From Megamerina dolium (Eukaryota; Arthropoda; Insecta; Diptera; Megamerinidae), in assembly GCA_963854835.1 (NCBI GenBank), contig OY978527.1, positions 26,218,557 to 26,282,556 on the forward strand: DNA of 64,000 nt. Reading direction: 5' to 3'. The translations under genes and the position numbers were made by a program. The notes below the pieces were generated by a model. That model saw only the letters and a program-made list of their open reading frames with translations. It was not told the origin of the DNA and made no database searches. Positions 32,120 to 42,371 of the stretch are shown in pieces; the first letter of the stretch is position 1, and every line of letters begins with the position of its first letter.

Positions 32120-33410
32120 ATCAGATTTTATTTTATTATACCCTGCATAATGTAATATGCAAGGTATATTCATTTCGAGCCATTTTGATGAAATTTGGCA
32201 TAAGTAACCTATGATCCAAGGGCATGATCGGTCAGCTGCCTCGCCCATACCGAGCATTCAAAGCGACTAACCTCAGAATTTGCATAATCTTTAACTTGCT
32301 ATAACTCACTTAGTATACCATTAGAGACAACAATATTTAGCACATAGCGTTACATTATACTGCTACACAACCTTGCCAAAAATGGGCGATCTAGGCCTTC
32401 TTTTTATAGTAGGTCCCATACAAAGTGTCTGTACTTCTTTTAAATTGAAACAGCTGTAACTTCTGCAATCCTCTGGCTAGAATAACCATAATTGACAGTT
32501 AGATTAATATGGTAGTCGGAAATAATGTGGCATGAAACCATCATGCCACACCTACTTCTTATTGGGGCTCCCATACAAAGTTGCGGAAATAAAATGGCAA
32601 GAAATGGACGCGCCACACCCTCTGGTTATAGTAGCCCCCATACAAAAAGACAGAATTTCATTTAAATGAAACAGCTGCAATTTCTACAATCTTCTGTCTA
32701 GAACAACCATAATTGACATTTAGATTAATATGGTAGTCGGAAATAATCTGGCAAAAAATCGGCATACCACGCCCACTTCTTATTGGGGCTCCCATACAAA
32801 GTTGCGGAAATTAAACAAAATTTTTACGCGCCATAACTTATAAACTATTTAGCGTAGAACAACGAGATTTAAGGTGTGGATTAGTATTGTAAGAGCAACT
32901 AGACTTACATGAAATGGGCGAGTCACGCACACTGTTTATTGTAGGCCTCATACAAAATGACAGAATTTCTTTTAAATTGAAATAGCTGTAACTTTGGCAA
33001 TCTTTTGTCTAGAAAACCCATACTTGACGCTTAGATTAATATCGTAGTTGGAAATAATGTGGCATGAGACCAACATGTCACACCCCTTCTTAATGGGGCT
33101 ACCATACAAGGTTGCGAAAATTAAAAAAAAATTTAACTCTTCAGCGTAGGACAATCGAATTTGAGGTGTGGATAAATAGATTTATAAGATTGAGGCAAGC
33201 CACGTCCACTACTAAGCCTTGGAATTATCTTAAAAACCCCATAACTTACAAAATACTTCGTCAAATTCAACCATATTTTAGGTGTAGATTAGTATTATAA
33301 GCAAAATTTTTCTTCAAAAAACTGATGATCCAAGCCTACTTTATATATATACCTACATATGCAGGGTATAATTTGGACGTCCCCAGCCGACTGTAAGGTT
33401 TTTTTTATAA
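32120..33410 (-). mobile_element. TATACCCTGCA-family element, full-length-like copy (right palindrome arm)
   Basis: About 1.29 kb inserted cleanly in the LINE. On the minus strand it starts ACCTTACAGTCGGCTGGGG, then AAATTATACCCTGCATATG, has three related approximately 200-300-bp monomers, then a unique sub-end (GTGAGTTATAGCAAGTTAAA, CTGAGGTTAGTCGCTTTGAA), and ends with the hairpin TACCTTGCATATTACATTAT GCAGGGTATAA. No coding frame. The hairpin end and internal satellites recall DINE-1/Helitron-like non-autonomous elements, but I cannot confirm this class. Confidence 0.75.
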
Positions 33411-33419
33411 AATATTTAT

Positions 33420-34170
33420 AACATTTTTTATTAAGATTGTTGTATCTATGCCGAAGAGAAGAGTATTTACAATAATCAGAGATTTTACGGGTTTTTTACC
33501 AAGCATCGTTGTTCTTTTTGGTTGATACTTCTCATTTGTTAACACATAATAGGATAGCATCACACATTATGTTATTAAAGGTAATAACAGCCTCATCAAC
33601 ATCATCAACATTTTGTGGCCAGATTGTGGCAGATAACTTATGAATATTAGTTTGGAATAATTGGTTTTATCAAACAAATAACGGAAATTCCTATTTCGTT
33701 TACTTGGCAAAGAATTGTATTGCAGGTAATTATTGTGGATTTCGTAAGATAATTCAAGTGAGGGATGATAAGAGTCTTCTGGATGTAGGAAAGGACTGCA
33801 ACGTGATATTGAGCATTTCGATACATCATCAACATATACTAAATCTAAGTACCTGCCAGAGATATTGATTATATTATTTGAGAGAGCGAATTAATTGAAG
33901 CATTTACGGGAAGATAACGGAGTAATAGTGTTATCAATAACATTCCAAGAAATACATAGTAGAATAAAATCACCTAAAACTAGCAATAAATCTGTAGGAA
34001 TTATTCCAGAGTACAGATATTTTCGTACACCGGCATGTTGAAAGTAAATGTTAAAGTCAGCATGTCGCGGAATGTAGGAGCAAGTTATATATAAAAAGTT
34101 GCAAATTGAATGCGTACATATATAAATTCTAAATTTTCAGCGTTATTCGATTGAATTAAAAAAAAAAAAT
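33420..34170 (-). pseudogene. CR1/Jockey-like LINE endonuclease, second part
   Basis: The minus strand reads IYICTHSICNFLYITCSYIP, then LLLVLGDFILLCISW, the degenerate G-D-F-N motif of the APE-type endonuclease, then later CKYSSLRHRYNNLNKKCYKY before the insertion point. Multiple stops. Confidence 0.65.
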
Positions 34171-34177
34171 AAATATG

Positions 34178-34521
34178 TGGCACATAAAGCCCCAAAGGGC
34201 TCATTGACCGAGCTTCTCTTCCATTACTGTTGTGCGTCTTAAATTTTGGACAATATTAGAAGGGACCTACTTATTTTAGCCGGTTCGAACGGCAGAACAC
34301 TTGTGACATCACTTTTTCTGAGCTTTGTCACAGAGTTCTTTAAGAAGCTTTTTCATGGCAAGTTGTTACTGTCGGAAGAATTGCCAATTGCTTGCCGACA
34401 GGTGGGTACCGTTTGAAAGAAAAATCTTATCGATATTAAATTTGTTATGCATCAGCCGGGGATTGAACCACGAACTACAGATCAGAAGGCGAACACACTA
34501 ACCACTGAGCTACGGCACCCA
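34178..34521 (-). mobile_element. tRNA-derived SINE, full length
   Basis: Minus strand: GGGTGCCGTAGCTCAGTGG starts the tRNA-like head with TAGCTCAGTGGTTAG (box A) and GGTTCAATCCCC (box B) about 35 bp on. Then comes an unrelated body with CCTGTCGGCAAGCAATTGGC, GTGATGTCACAAGTGTTCTG and TGGAAGAGAAGCTCGGTC, ending GGCTTTATGTGCCAC followed by an A/T-rich tail. The head's anticodon stem is poorly paired, so it is not a functional tRNA. Pol III internal promoter boxes look intact. It sits inside the LINE endonuclease region. Confidence 0.9.
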
Positions 34522-34780
34522 CCAATTGAATTATTACGGAAGCGAAAAAGGTGTGTACGGCGATAATAACGCCGACTACAATTTTGTGTAATCGGTAGTT
34601 TCTGTATACTTGGTAATAATTGCAGAATATTTCAGAATTATGAACAGTTGGTTTAAGCCAAGTTTCCGAAAATGTTAAAATGTGGTAATTAAAAGCAAAA
34701 CTATTCAAATAAATATTTGTAAGTTTTGTATTTAAGACTTTACATTTTGATAATAAACCAAGAAGTAATGTTAAGCCAAA
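34522..34780 (-). pseudogene. CR1/Jockey-like LINE endonuclease, first part
   Basis: HVQSLLQK at the start and HILTFSETWLKP (with the catalytic Glu) and a later YRNYR are the first motifs of the APE endonuclease domain. The SINE head follows directly. The 34475-34855 open frame reads from this domain into SINE sequence, so its last 15 or so residues are not LINE. Confidence 0.7.
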
Positions 34781-34781
34781 T

Positions 34782-35690
34782 TTAGTTTTTTGAAGCAGAG
34801 ATTGGACGTGAAATATGAGCAACATTTTCATCGACAGGTTTTGGCTTATACACAAACTCCTTCACTAATGCCCCTTTTGGCGAACAAGAAACATTTTCAA
34901 AGTTATCAAATTTGTCAACTGTGACATCAATTTTGAAAGAATGTATTATATGTAAAATTGAATTTACGAATAGCAAAATCAGATATTTGTAAATTAGAAT
35001 TGATGTAGTAGCCAATATCATCAGTTGTGGTTTCATTTGAGAACCTTGAAACGAAAATAGACTTCTTGGGGGGAACAACGATTAATTGTTTCGAGGCGAC
35101 AGCTGCTTGCGAAGCTACTATGTCCTTTGCGGAAGTTGAGGAAGTTGCGAGTTGTCAATACGTCTTTTAGAGGACGATGAAACGCTGATGTCTACTTTAT
35201 TTAAAGATTCACCAAACAAAGCATTTCTAGACGAAGCATTGCCAGGTAAAATGAAGGTTATTAGTGGTATCGGCTCAAGAGCAGAGGGCAGTTGAGGAGT
35301 AGGTGGCAAAGATTGGGGTGTGTTAGTAAATTTCGTCAACTCATATGAAGCAGACCGAAGAATAATTTTACTAATTGTGGATGATTTTTTCTTTAAATAT
35401 TGCTTTTCGGAAGCGTAGAATCCACCAATTTAAAGCTTTTCAAAAGATCATTGTACCTTTCGAACTTCTCTTTCAACAATTTTAACTCCTTTCCGATTAC
35501 GAAATATCCTGCTCTAGTTTGCTTGAAAAGTTTGTAAAGGTCAACCTCATTTGCCCTACACTTAATGCAACACCAGCGGAGACCTTTTCCCTCATTGATG
35601 AGGTCAAGAATCCTACCCGTTACCCCTACCCGTTACCCGCTATCACATAGCCAACATGACAAATGACGCTCAGAATCGCTTTTGTTACTG
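34782..35690 (-). pseudogene. CR1/Jockey-like LINE ORF1 remnants
   Basis: From 35690: Cys/His zinc-finger-like CWLCD and, about 25 residues on, WCCIKCRANE, then a coiled-coil-like charged helix. 35339-35118 is Ser/Pro-rich (SSSSKRR). 35078-34782 holds a charged segment with VCSPKG-like text and ends near the ORF2 start. The frame changes at least three times. Confidence 0.6.
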
Positions 35691-35995
35691 CAATTTTCTA
35701 GAGTGCACGATATCAACTTTAACAGTAATTAATTAATTATTGAGAATAAGTAAGAAAAATAAGATATGTTAAAAATAACAATAAGCAAAGAGTGCACAAT
35801 ATTAGTATAAGCCGCTGTCAATAGAACAGCAGCTGTAACTAGAATTACAATGTAAGCAAACACAATAGATAATTGAAATATGAAACAGGACAGTTAGAAG
35901 AAATTTGCAAATTAATATAAAAACAACAATAAGAAAAAATTACACAATACAAACTATATCAACTTAGCTTTTGACTATATTTTCAATTTTAATTT
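35691..35995. other. Spacer between two LINEs in opposite orientation
   Basis: AT-rich. It may contain the 5' UTR of the CR1-like LINE on the left; nothing can be assigned. Confidence 0.35.
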
Positions 35996-38806
35996 ACTTC
36001 AAGCTTTAATTCAGAATATGAACCAATTCATGAACTCAATGCAAACAATGATGCAAGAAATGATGAAAAATCAATCGATATTACTCCAAACATTGCTATC
36101 CAGACCATGAATCGTCTCAAGATATGCCACTGGAACGCCAACGGCTTAAGCCAGCACTGTTTGGAGCTAATTCAATTCCTTGAATCCAGCCAGATCGAAA
36201 TAATGATGATATCTGAGACCCATTTCACTGACAAAAATTGCTACCAAATACCATATTACAAACTGTACACCACAAATCATCCGCATGGTAAGGCACGCGG
36301 AGGAACTGCCATATTGATAAAAAGCAGAATAAAACATCATGTTCTCGAAGACTTCAGTAGCGTCTACTTGCAAGCAACATCTATATGTCAGGAAGAATAC
36401 ATCTCTAAGCTAGTAATATCTGCGATATACTGTCCCCCAAGATACAGTATTACCGAACAGCAATATAAAGAATTTTTCTCAACTCTTGGTAGCAAATTCT
36501 TGGTTGCTGGCGATTTCAACGCCAAACACACCCACTGGGGCTTCCGCTTAATAACTCCAAAAGGCAGAAGACTATGTTCAATCATCACTAACCACGGCTA
36601 CGATGTTGTTTCAAATGGTCAACCGACATATTGGCCGACGGACAAGAGGAAGATACCCGATCTCATAGACTTTGGAGTCGCCAAAGGTTTGCAGATGGAA
36701 AATATCTCCACAGAGTGTAATTATGATCTATCATCTGACCACTCACCCACGGTAATATCTATAAAATCACCAAGCCCCCAAGGCAATTGTATTAAGAAAT
36801 GGACACGATGTAGACTCAGCACTCGAAAAATTCAACCATTAGCTCTCATTAGCTCTCAGCTCAGCCACCTGCTCAAGGGTATGCAAGCAATCAAACTATA
36901 GCCCATACACACCAGCTGACATTGAATTGCTAGTAAGACAGAAAAGAAGACTCCAAAGGCAATGGCAGGAATTCAGATCACCGAATCTGAAAACACAGCT
37001 ACAGCACTGTACTCGAAAGTTAAAGCAAGCCTTAAAAAATAAAAACAACAAAGAGTTAAAAGAGCACATAGCCAAATTAACACCTGATGAAGCGTCAGAC
37101 TACTCTTTGTGGAAATCAGCAAAAAACTCACATCGGCCAATTCTCACTGATTCCCCCATCCGTTTGAGTGACGGTAATTGGGCTAGAAGCAACTGTGAGA
37201 AGGGTTTGGCTTTTGCAAACCACCTAAAAAGTGTGTTTACACCCAATCCACCCTCTTCACAGTCATCATTACCAAAATTAACTTCTCAACGTTGCTCAAT
37301 AACGCTCAAAATTAAAAAAATGACATATTCAAAGCAATTTATAAAGATTTAAACCCAAAAAAATCACCTGGTCCAGATAAAATTACCGGTAAAATTATAA
37401 AAGACCTACCTCCGGCTTCAGTAATTCATCTCATGCACATTTTCAATGCTATCCTTCGTATTAAACACTATCCCAAATGCTGGAAAACTTCAAAAATTAT
37501 TATGATAGCAAAGCCAGGAAAAGACCCTACAAAAGTTGCATCGTACAGACCTATCAGCCTCCTGCCTCTACTCTCTAAATTATTCGAAAAGCTACTTGTT
37601 ATGAATATAACTCCATTTATTAATCTCAACCAACTGATTCCTCAACATCAGTTTGGATTTAGAAAACAGCACGGCACAATAGAACAAGTCCACCGCATTG
37701 TAACTCTGATAAGGAACACTTTTGAAGAAAGAAAGTATTGCTCAGCTGTCTTTCTTGATATTACTCAAGTTTTCGATAAAGTATGGCACGATGGCCTTAT
37801 TTACAAACTCACACTATTATTGCCTGCAAATGTCTCCTCATTGCTTAGTAGCTACCTCACGAAAAGACAATTTCTCGTACATCACAACGATTACACAACA
37901 AATCCATTGGATATTCACGCTGGCGTTCCTCAAGGAAGCGTTTTGGGCCCCTTACTGTATCTCTTATACACTTCACATATGCCCAACAATAACTATACAT
38001 TTATATCGACCTTTGCAGATGATATGGTAATATTGTGCTCTCGCTCCAACCCCATAGAAGCTACTAAACTCCTGCAGACTCATGTCGATTCTCTCGAAAT
38101 CTGGCTATCAAAATGGCGTATAAAAGTCAGTGAATCAAAGAGCGTACACGTAAACTTCACGCTAAGGCCAGATACATGTCCCCCACTTAAAATTAATGGC
38201 CAATCAGTTCCACAATGTTCCTCAACAAAGTACTTGGATATTCACCTCGACAAAAGGCTGACCTGGAAAAATCACATAGAGCCAAAGAAAACTCAGATCA
38301 AGCTTAAAATGAATCAGTTATGGTGGCTGTTACACAAAAGATCAAAGTTGAATCTCGAATACAAAGTGCTATTATATAAAGCAATCCTGAAGCCAATCTG
38401 GACTTATGGTATTCAGTTTTGGGGCACCGCATCTCCCTCAAATATCGAAAAATTGGAGCGAATACAATCCAAGTGCCTGCGAATTATTGTAAACATGCCT
38501 TGGTATATGAGGAACGTTAACATCCATCGAGATTTAAATGTACCCACAATTTCTGAGGAAGTTGCAATGTCCTGCAGAAGCTGCATTCAAAAATTACACA
38601 ATCATCCGAATCCCCTTGCTAGGCAATTGTTGCTGGACACGGGGCATCGTCGAATAAAAAGAAAAGGCACACTGAATATGCTGTGAACGTAGGGAATATC
38701 ACATAATTTTAGTTAGTTTGTAAGATTTGAATACTTATTGTTAGTTTCTAAGTAATTTAGAAAGATCCAATAAAAAAGCTTATTAAAAAAAAAAAAAAAA
38801 TTAAAA
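35996..38806 (+). mobile_element. Jockey-like LINE, 5'-truncated, with poly(A) tail
   Basis: Starts within the end of ORF1 (IQNMNQFMNSMQTMMQEMMK..., stop at 36108-36110), has ORF2 at 36107-38686, then a 3' UTR with AATAAA (near 38770) and a 15-16-base A run (about 38787-38802). There is no RNase H, as in the Jockey clade. The 5' truncation point is approximate. Confidence 0.88.
36107..38686 (+). pseudogene. Jockey-like ORF2: endonuclease and reverse transcriptase, frameshifted
   Basis: Start ATG overlaps the ORF1 stop as ATGA, a stop-start coupling. 36107-36901: APE endonuclease with LKICHWNANGL, MMISETHF (Glu), VAGDFNAKHTHWG and SSDHSPTVI (Asp-His). 36927-37352: linker, in another frame. 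From about 37350: SPGPDKI, then 37433-38686 with ASYRPISLLPLLSK, VFLDITQVFDKVWHDG (motif A, with Gln for the usual Ala), GVPQGSVLGPLLY and TFADDMVIL (motif C), LDIHLDKRLTWKNHI thumb. At least two frameshifts (near 36901 and 37345) prevent a full protein. Confidence 0.88.
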
Positions 38807-39475
38807 AACGAAATAATATGAGAGACGGAATTATGACACTTGTTCACGGCGGACAGATATATATATGTGCATTTCCACAAAAGCAACCACCGTGACCAAA
38901 AATTCAAAAGTTAATAAATTAATGATTTTTCCTAACATTACTTTAAAGAAATGTCTAAATTGTTATAATATAACACATTTACAGTTAATCTGAGTTGGAA
39001 TTATGGAAAACTTAGCATGAAAACTCGAAATATGTTTCTCTTGCTTTTAGCTTTTTTAACAGCATTTTGTTTTTATCATTTTCTGCCCATATATAATATT
39101 TATGTTGTGGTTGCGTTTATGTAGCAAAGATAAATAAATACAGAAAAAAAACGGAATCGAATGAAACTAAGCGCGAATAACAGCAAATTGCTAATTTGTT
39201 TTCATTAATATTCTATTGTCGCGTTCTTGTACCAAAATCAACATTTTTTATCAGTACTTCGCGATCGTTGTAAGCACGTGTTTGCAAATTTTAATTTTAA
39301 ATTATTTTAGTGGCTCCTACTTAGAAAAAAATTACTTTGTATAATTATCTTATAAATCATATTTTTTTATTGACAAAATGTGTCGCGTTCGTCTCGTATG
39401 TGTATATTTTTCAAAAATAAATTTTTTTCAATATTTTAATATTCATTCCCTACATATACGCACATATTTAAGAAG
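38807..39475. other. Intergenic, nothing recognised
   Basis: AT-rich with no coding frame. No inverted repeat matching the pogo relic downstream was found. Confidence 0.4.
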
Positions 39476-39670
39476 ATGGGTAAAACACTAGTCAAGACTA
39501 GAAGACAAGCTTCAATACGGTACTTACAAAAAATTAAAAGAGATACCGAAAATTATAAGGAATATCGCAATAAAGCAACTGAGAGGACTAGAAGGCGGAG
39601 TGTAGAGCTATCGAAACTGGCAAAAGGTAACAAAAAAATACTGAAACAAAAAGGGAAAAAGATCGAATAA
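39476..39670 (+). CDS. Small Lys/Arg-rich open frame, unrecognised
   Basis: 64 codons, MGKTLVKTRRQASIRYLQKI then KEYRNKATERTRRRSVELS, about 40 percent Lys plus Arg. After its stop another frame continues the same character (RQKQLRDKKKN, then ENALPQDLAKKIKFAF to about 39845). This suggests a longer basic protein broken by a frameshift. Similar K/R-rich segments occur in insect repeat-derived proteins, but I cannot name the family. It lies 0.5 kb before the pogo/Tigger relic, and a link is unproven. Confidence 0.4.
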   Translation: MGKTLVKTRRQASIRYLQKIKRDTENYKEYRNKATERTRRRSVELSKLAKGNKKILKQKGKKIE

Positions 39671-40201
39671 GGCAGAAACAATTGCGCGATAAAAAGAAAA
39701 ATTATGCAAAAGAAGAAACGAATTCTGAACACTATACCTGCAACCAATCATTTAAAAAACAGTAAAGAAAGCAGAAAATGCATTACCACAAGACTTGGCG
39801 AAAAAAATTAAATTTGCTTTTTTCAGAGTTGTTATTAATTTTCCCCATGTGAAAGCGACAGGAATTGTTATACGTGGTGAGTGCTGTTTTTTAATTCGGT
39901 ACACATACAAGAGTGGCGAGTGTTATTTCTAATTCGGTGATTCTCCGTTTTAGTTTTGCTTACGTGCACATACAAGAGTGAAATCTTTCCATCTAATGTT
40001 TTAGTTAGTTTCATTACATGAGTGTAAAGTGGGTCAAAGTGCGACGGAAAATATCGTGAAATTTAAAATAAAATTAAATTTTAAGTTTGGAAATGATTCT
40101 TTGCTTTTTGAAATGTAATTGTTATGTTCGGGCTTTTTTCTATTCTATTTCTATTTTAATTTTATCTTTTTGAAACTTATTAGGAAGAATATTGACGCAA
40201 T

Positions 40202-41160
40202 GAGTTCCAAAGAGGGGGAAAGACATTCGACCCTATTAGAAAGGTAAAGTATTGAAATATTTATGTGGATTAAGGACCAAACATTCCTGTGAGCGGTTAT
40301 GTAATTGTTGAAAAAGCGATTAAATTTTACGATAATTTAAAAAAGTTAGAATCTTCATCTTCTACGTCCCATGTAAACAAAATATTTTCTGCAAGCAAAG
40401 GCTGGTTAAGTGGAATTTTGAAAATAAATCAACTTCATAACATATAAATTAGAGGTGAAACATTATCAGGCGACGAGAAGACAGCAAAAGAATATCCAGA
40501 GAAATTGAAGAAAATTATATAGGATGGAGGGTACTCAACTGACCAGCTATTTAATGCAGATGAGACGAGATATTTCTGGAAAAAAATGCCAGGTCGCACT
40601 TACGTAGCAAAATCACAAAAACAGGCCAGTGGTTTCAAAGCTAAGAAAGAAGAATATCTTTTCGGCCCTGCAGCAATGCATTAACTGGAAGACAAAATGT
40701 TAAAAACTGGTAGTCAGTAAAATCTAAAGCCTACATGCTCTTAAAGGTAAGGATCTTAAAGGTGTGCCTATGTATTGGATGGCAAACAGAAAGGGAGGGC
40801 TGACAACACCACTATTTAAAGAATGGTTTAACAAATACTTTATTCCTCAGGTGGAGGCCGGCATGAAAGAAAAATCCTTGGAATTTAAAGTCTTATTAAT
40901 CATTGGCAATGCCATCCGGTAATAGTACATCGCAATGTTAAATTAATATTAGCATGTTGGAAGAAAGTGTGTTCTGAGTATGTACAAAACGAAGTCAATA
41001 TTGAAGAACAAGGAATTACAGAAGAAATAATATCAGCTGCCCATCAATAGGAGGAGAAAGCTTCGACATTTACAACAATGATAATGTCAAAGAATTGTTT
41101 GCAGACGTGTCTTTGTCAGATGAACACATTATTGAAATAGCCTTAGAAAATTTATATATT
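40202..41160 (+). pseudogene. pogo/Tigger-like transposase relic
   Basis: Starts near MSSKEGERHSTLLEK. Then PVSGYVIVEKAIKFYDNL, FSASKGWLSGILKINQLHNI (CENP-B-type HTH), RGETLSGDEKTAKEYPEKL, STDQLFNADETRYFWKKMPG (first catalytic Asp in NADE), LKGVPMYWMANRK, TTPLFKEWFNKYFIPQVE and LEFKVLLIIGNA. The block after this, with the second Asp, is deleted, and a Trp-Lys-rich C-terminal part (ILACWKKVCSEYV) follows. Stops occur at several places. Terminal inverted repeats were not found. Confidence 0.8.
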
Positions 41161-41597
41161 TCTGATGGTTATAGCGACGGACGATTTTATTTCTAGTCTT
41201 AAGTCAAAATTGATTTCAGAAATTGCAAGAAAAATGTTGTTATCTGAAGCATCGGATTTTTTCGGCTTTTGAAATTGTTGGAACTCATCCCTTGTTTTTG
41301 TATGAAAATAAAGAACTTTTTATGCAGCTTCCTGAGGAACGCATGTACCGCATATATCAGAGCATTACATAATTGATCATTTGGACCTGATATCATTTAA
41401 CAGCAATAGTTTGATGGATGGATGGATTTTCATCAAGTAAAACTCTTCGTCTTCAAGCTATTGTATTTTTCAATAACTTCAAATCTAAAGTATAGGTGCG
41501 TTTAAAAGCCTCAAAAAACAAAACGCTCAAAAAAACAAGAATACCTAAAAAAATTCAGAGATAAAGTACAATATAATAATAATAATAATAATAATTT
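41161..41597. other. Spacer ending in (AAT)n
   Basis: No gene. The last 30 bp or so (41570-41597) are an AAT repeat and T run that form the left flank of the R1-clade LINE. Confidence 0.5.
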
Positions 41598-41783
41598 TTT
41601 TTTTTTTTGCGGTGAGGAGGTAACAAAATGGCTGACCCACTGACCCGTAACTATCGTCACAATTACAGAGTGTGTCGTCGCAGACACTAAAAAACTTCCC
41701 CCTCCATCAAGGACCTTTGAACCTTCCCCGGAACCACGGTAGTATTACTTCGGGGTAGGGCCCTAGTGAGTCTTTATTAGACT

Positions 41784-42371
41784 TCACTCGTTTTGAACTG
41801 CGTCCAGGTCCCGCTTCTTTTTTCTGAGCACGCATTCCGTATACCGCGAAATAGCGTTCCAGTTTTCTTCGCTGTGTAACAGTTTTTCGACCAGGTTTTC
41901 AACTGTCCATAACCCGATTTGCTGCTCCAATACGCTCCTTTCATTACTACATCTTTCGCAACTGAAGAAAGTATGCTCTACGTCGTCTTCTTCCGCATCA
42001 TCGTATACGCATCTGGCATGCGATCTCTTCCCCATTCTATGTAAATATTTACAGAAATTGCCGTGGCCAGATAACAACTGGGTTAGGTAATAATTAACCT
42101 CTCCGTGTCTTCGCCCAATCCATTCACATATGCTTGGTATAATTTTTATGGTCCATCTGCCATACGTGTCGTTCTCCCATTTCTCTTGCCAGATATTAAT
42201 TGTCTGCTCTCTTATTTGCTTTTCAGCTTGTGGTGTATAGCCTCCAGATTTTTTTAGTAGGTACAACTTTTTTCGCCCTTCTGCTAGCAGGTCAAATGGT
42301 GTTACACCCGCTATTGCCAGCACCGCACTATACGACACTGTGCGATAGGCACATGTTATTCGTAGGGCCAT
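41784..42371 (-). pseudogene. R1-clade ORF2 C-terminus
   Basis: From 42371: CAYRTVSYSAVLAIAGVTPFDLLAEGRKKLY, the conserved segment after the RT, then a Cys/His region HARCVYDD...DVEHTFFSCERC, the zinc-like motif near R1 C-termini. It ends KKKRDLDAVQNE. It is separated from the RT by a frameshift around 42395. Confidence 0.88.

Larger units (their letters stand above)
31815..35690 (-). mobile_element. Degraded CR1/Jockey-like LINE, split by a SINE and a TATACCCTGCA-family element
   Basis: Minus-oriented. From the right: ORF1 with a PHD-like zinc motif (SCWLCDS..., GLRWCCIKCRANEV; 35690-35400) and a charged helix (ELKLLKEKFERYNDLLKSF), further ORF1 pieces (35339-35118, 35078-34782), then the endonuclease start (34780-34522), the SINE (34521-34178), more endonuclease (34170-33420), the inserted repeat (33410-32120) and a short pre-RT part (32116-31815). 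The RT itself is missing. Stops are frequent, so this is an old copy. Confidence 0.75.

Noticed and set aside
34440..34521. Possible tRNA gene on the minus strand
   Set aside because: The boxes are present but the anticodon stem is poorly paired and the segment continues into a SINE body found in other copies.
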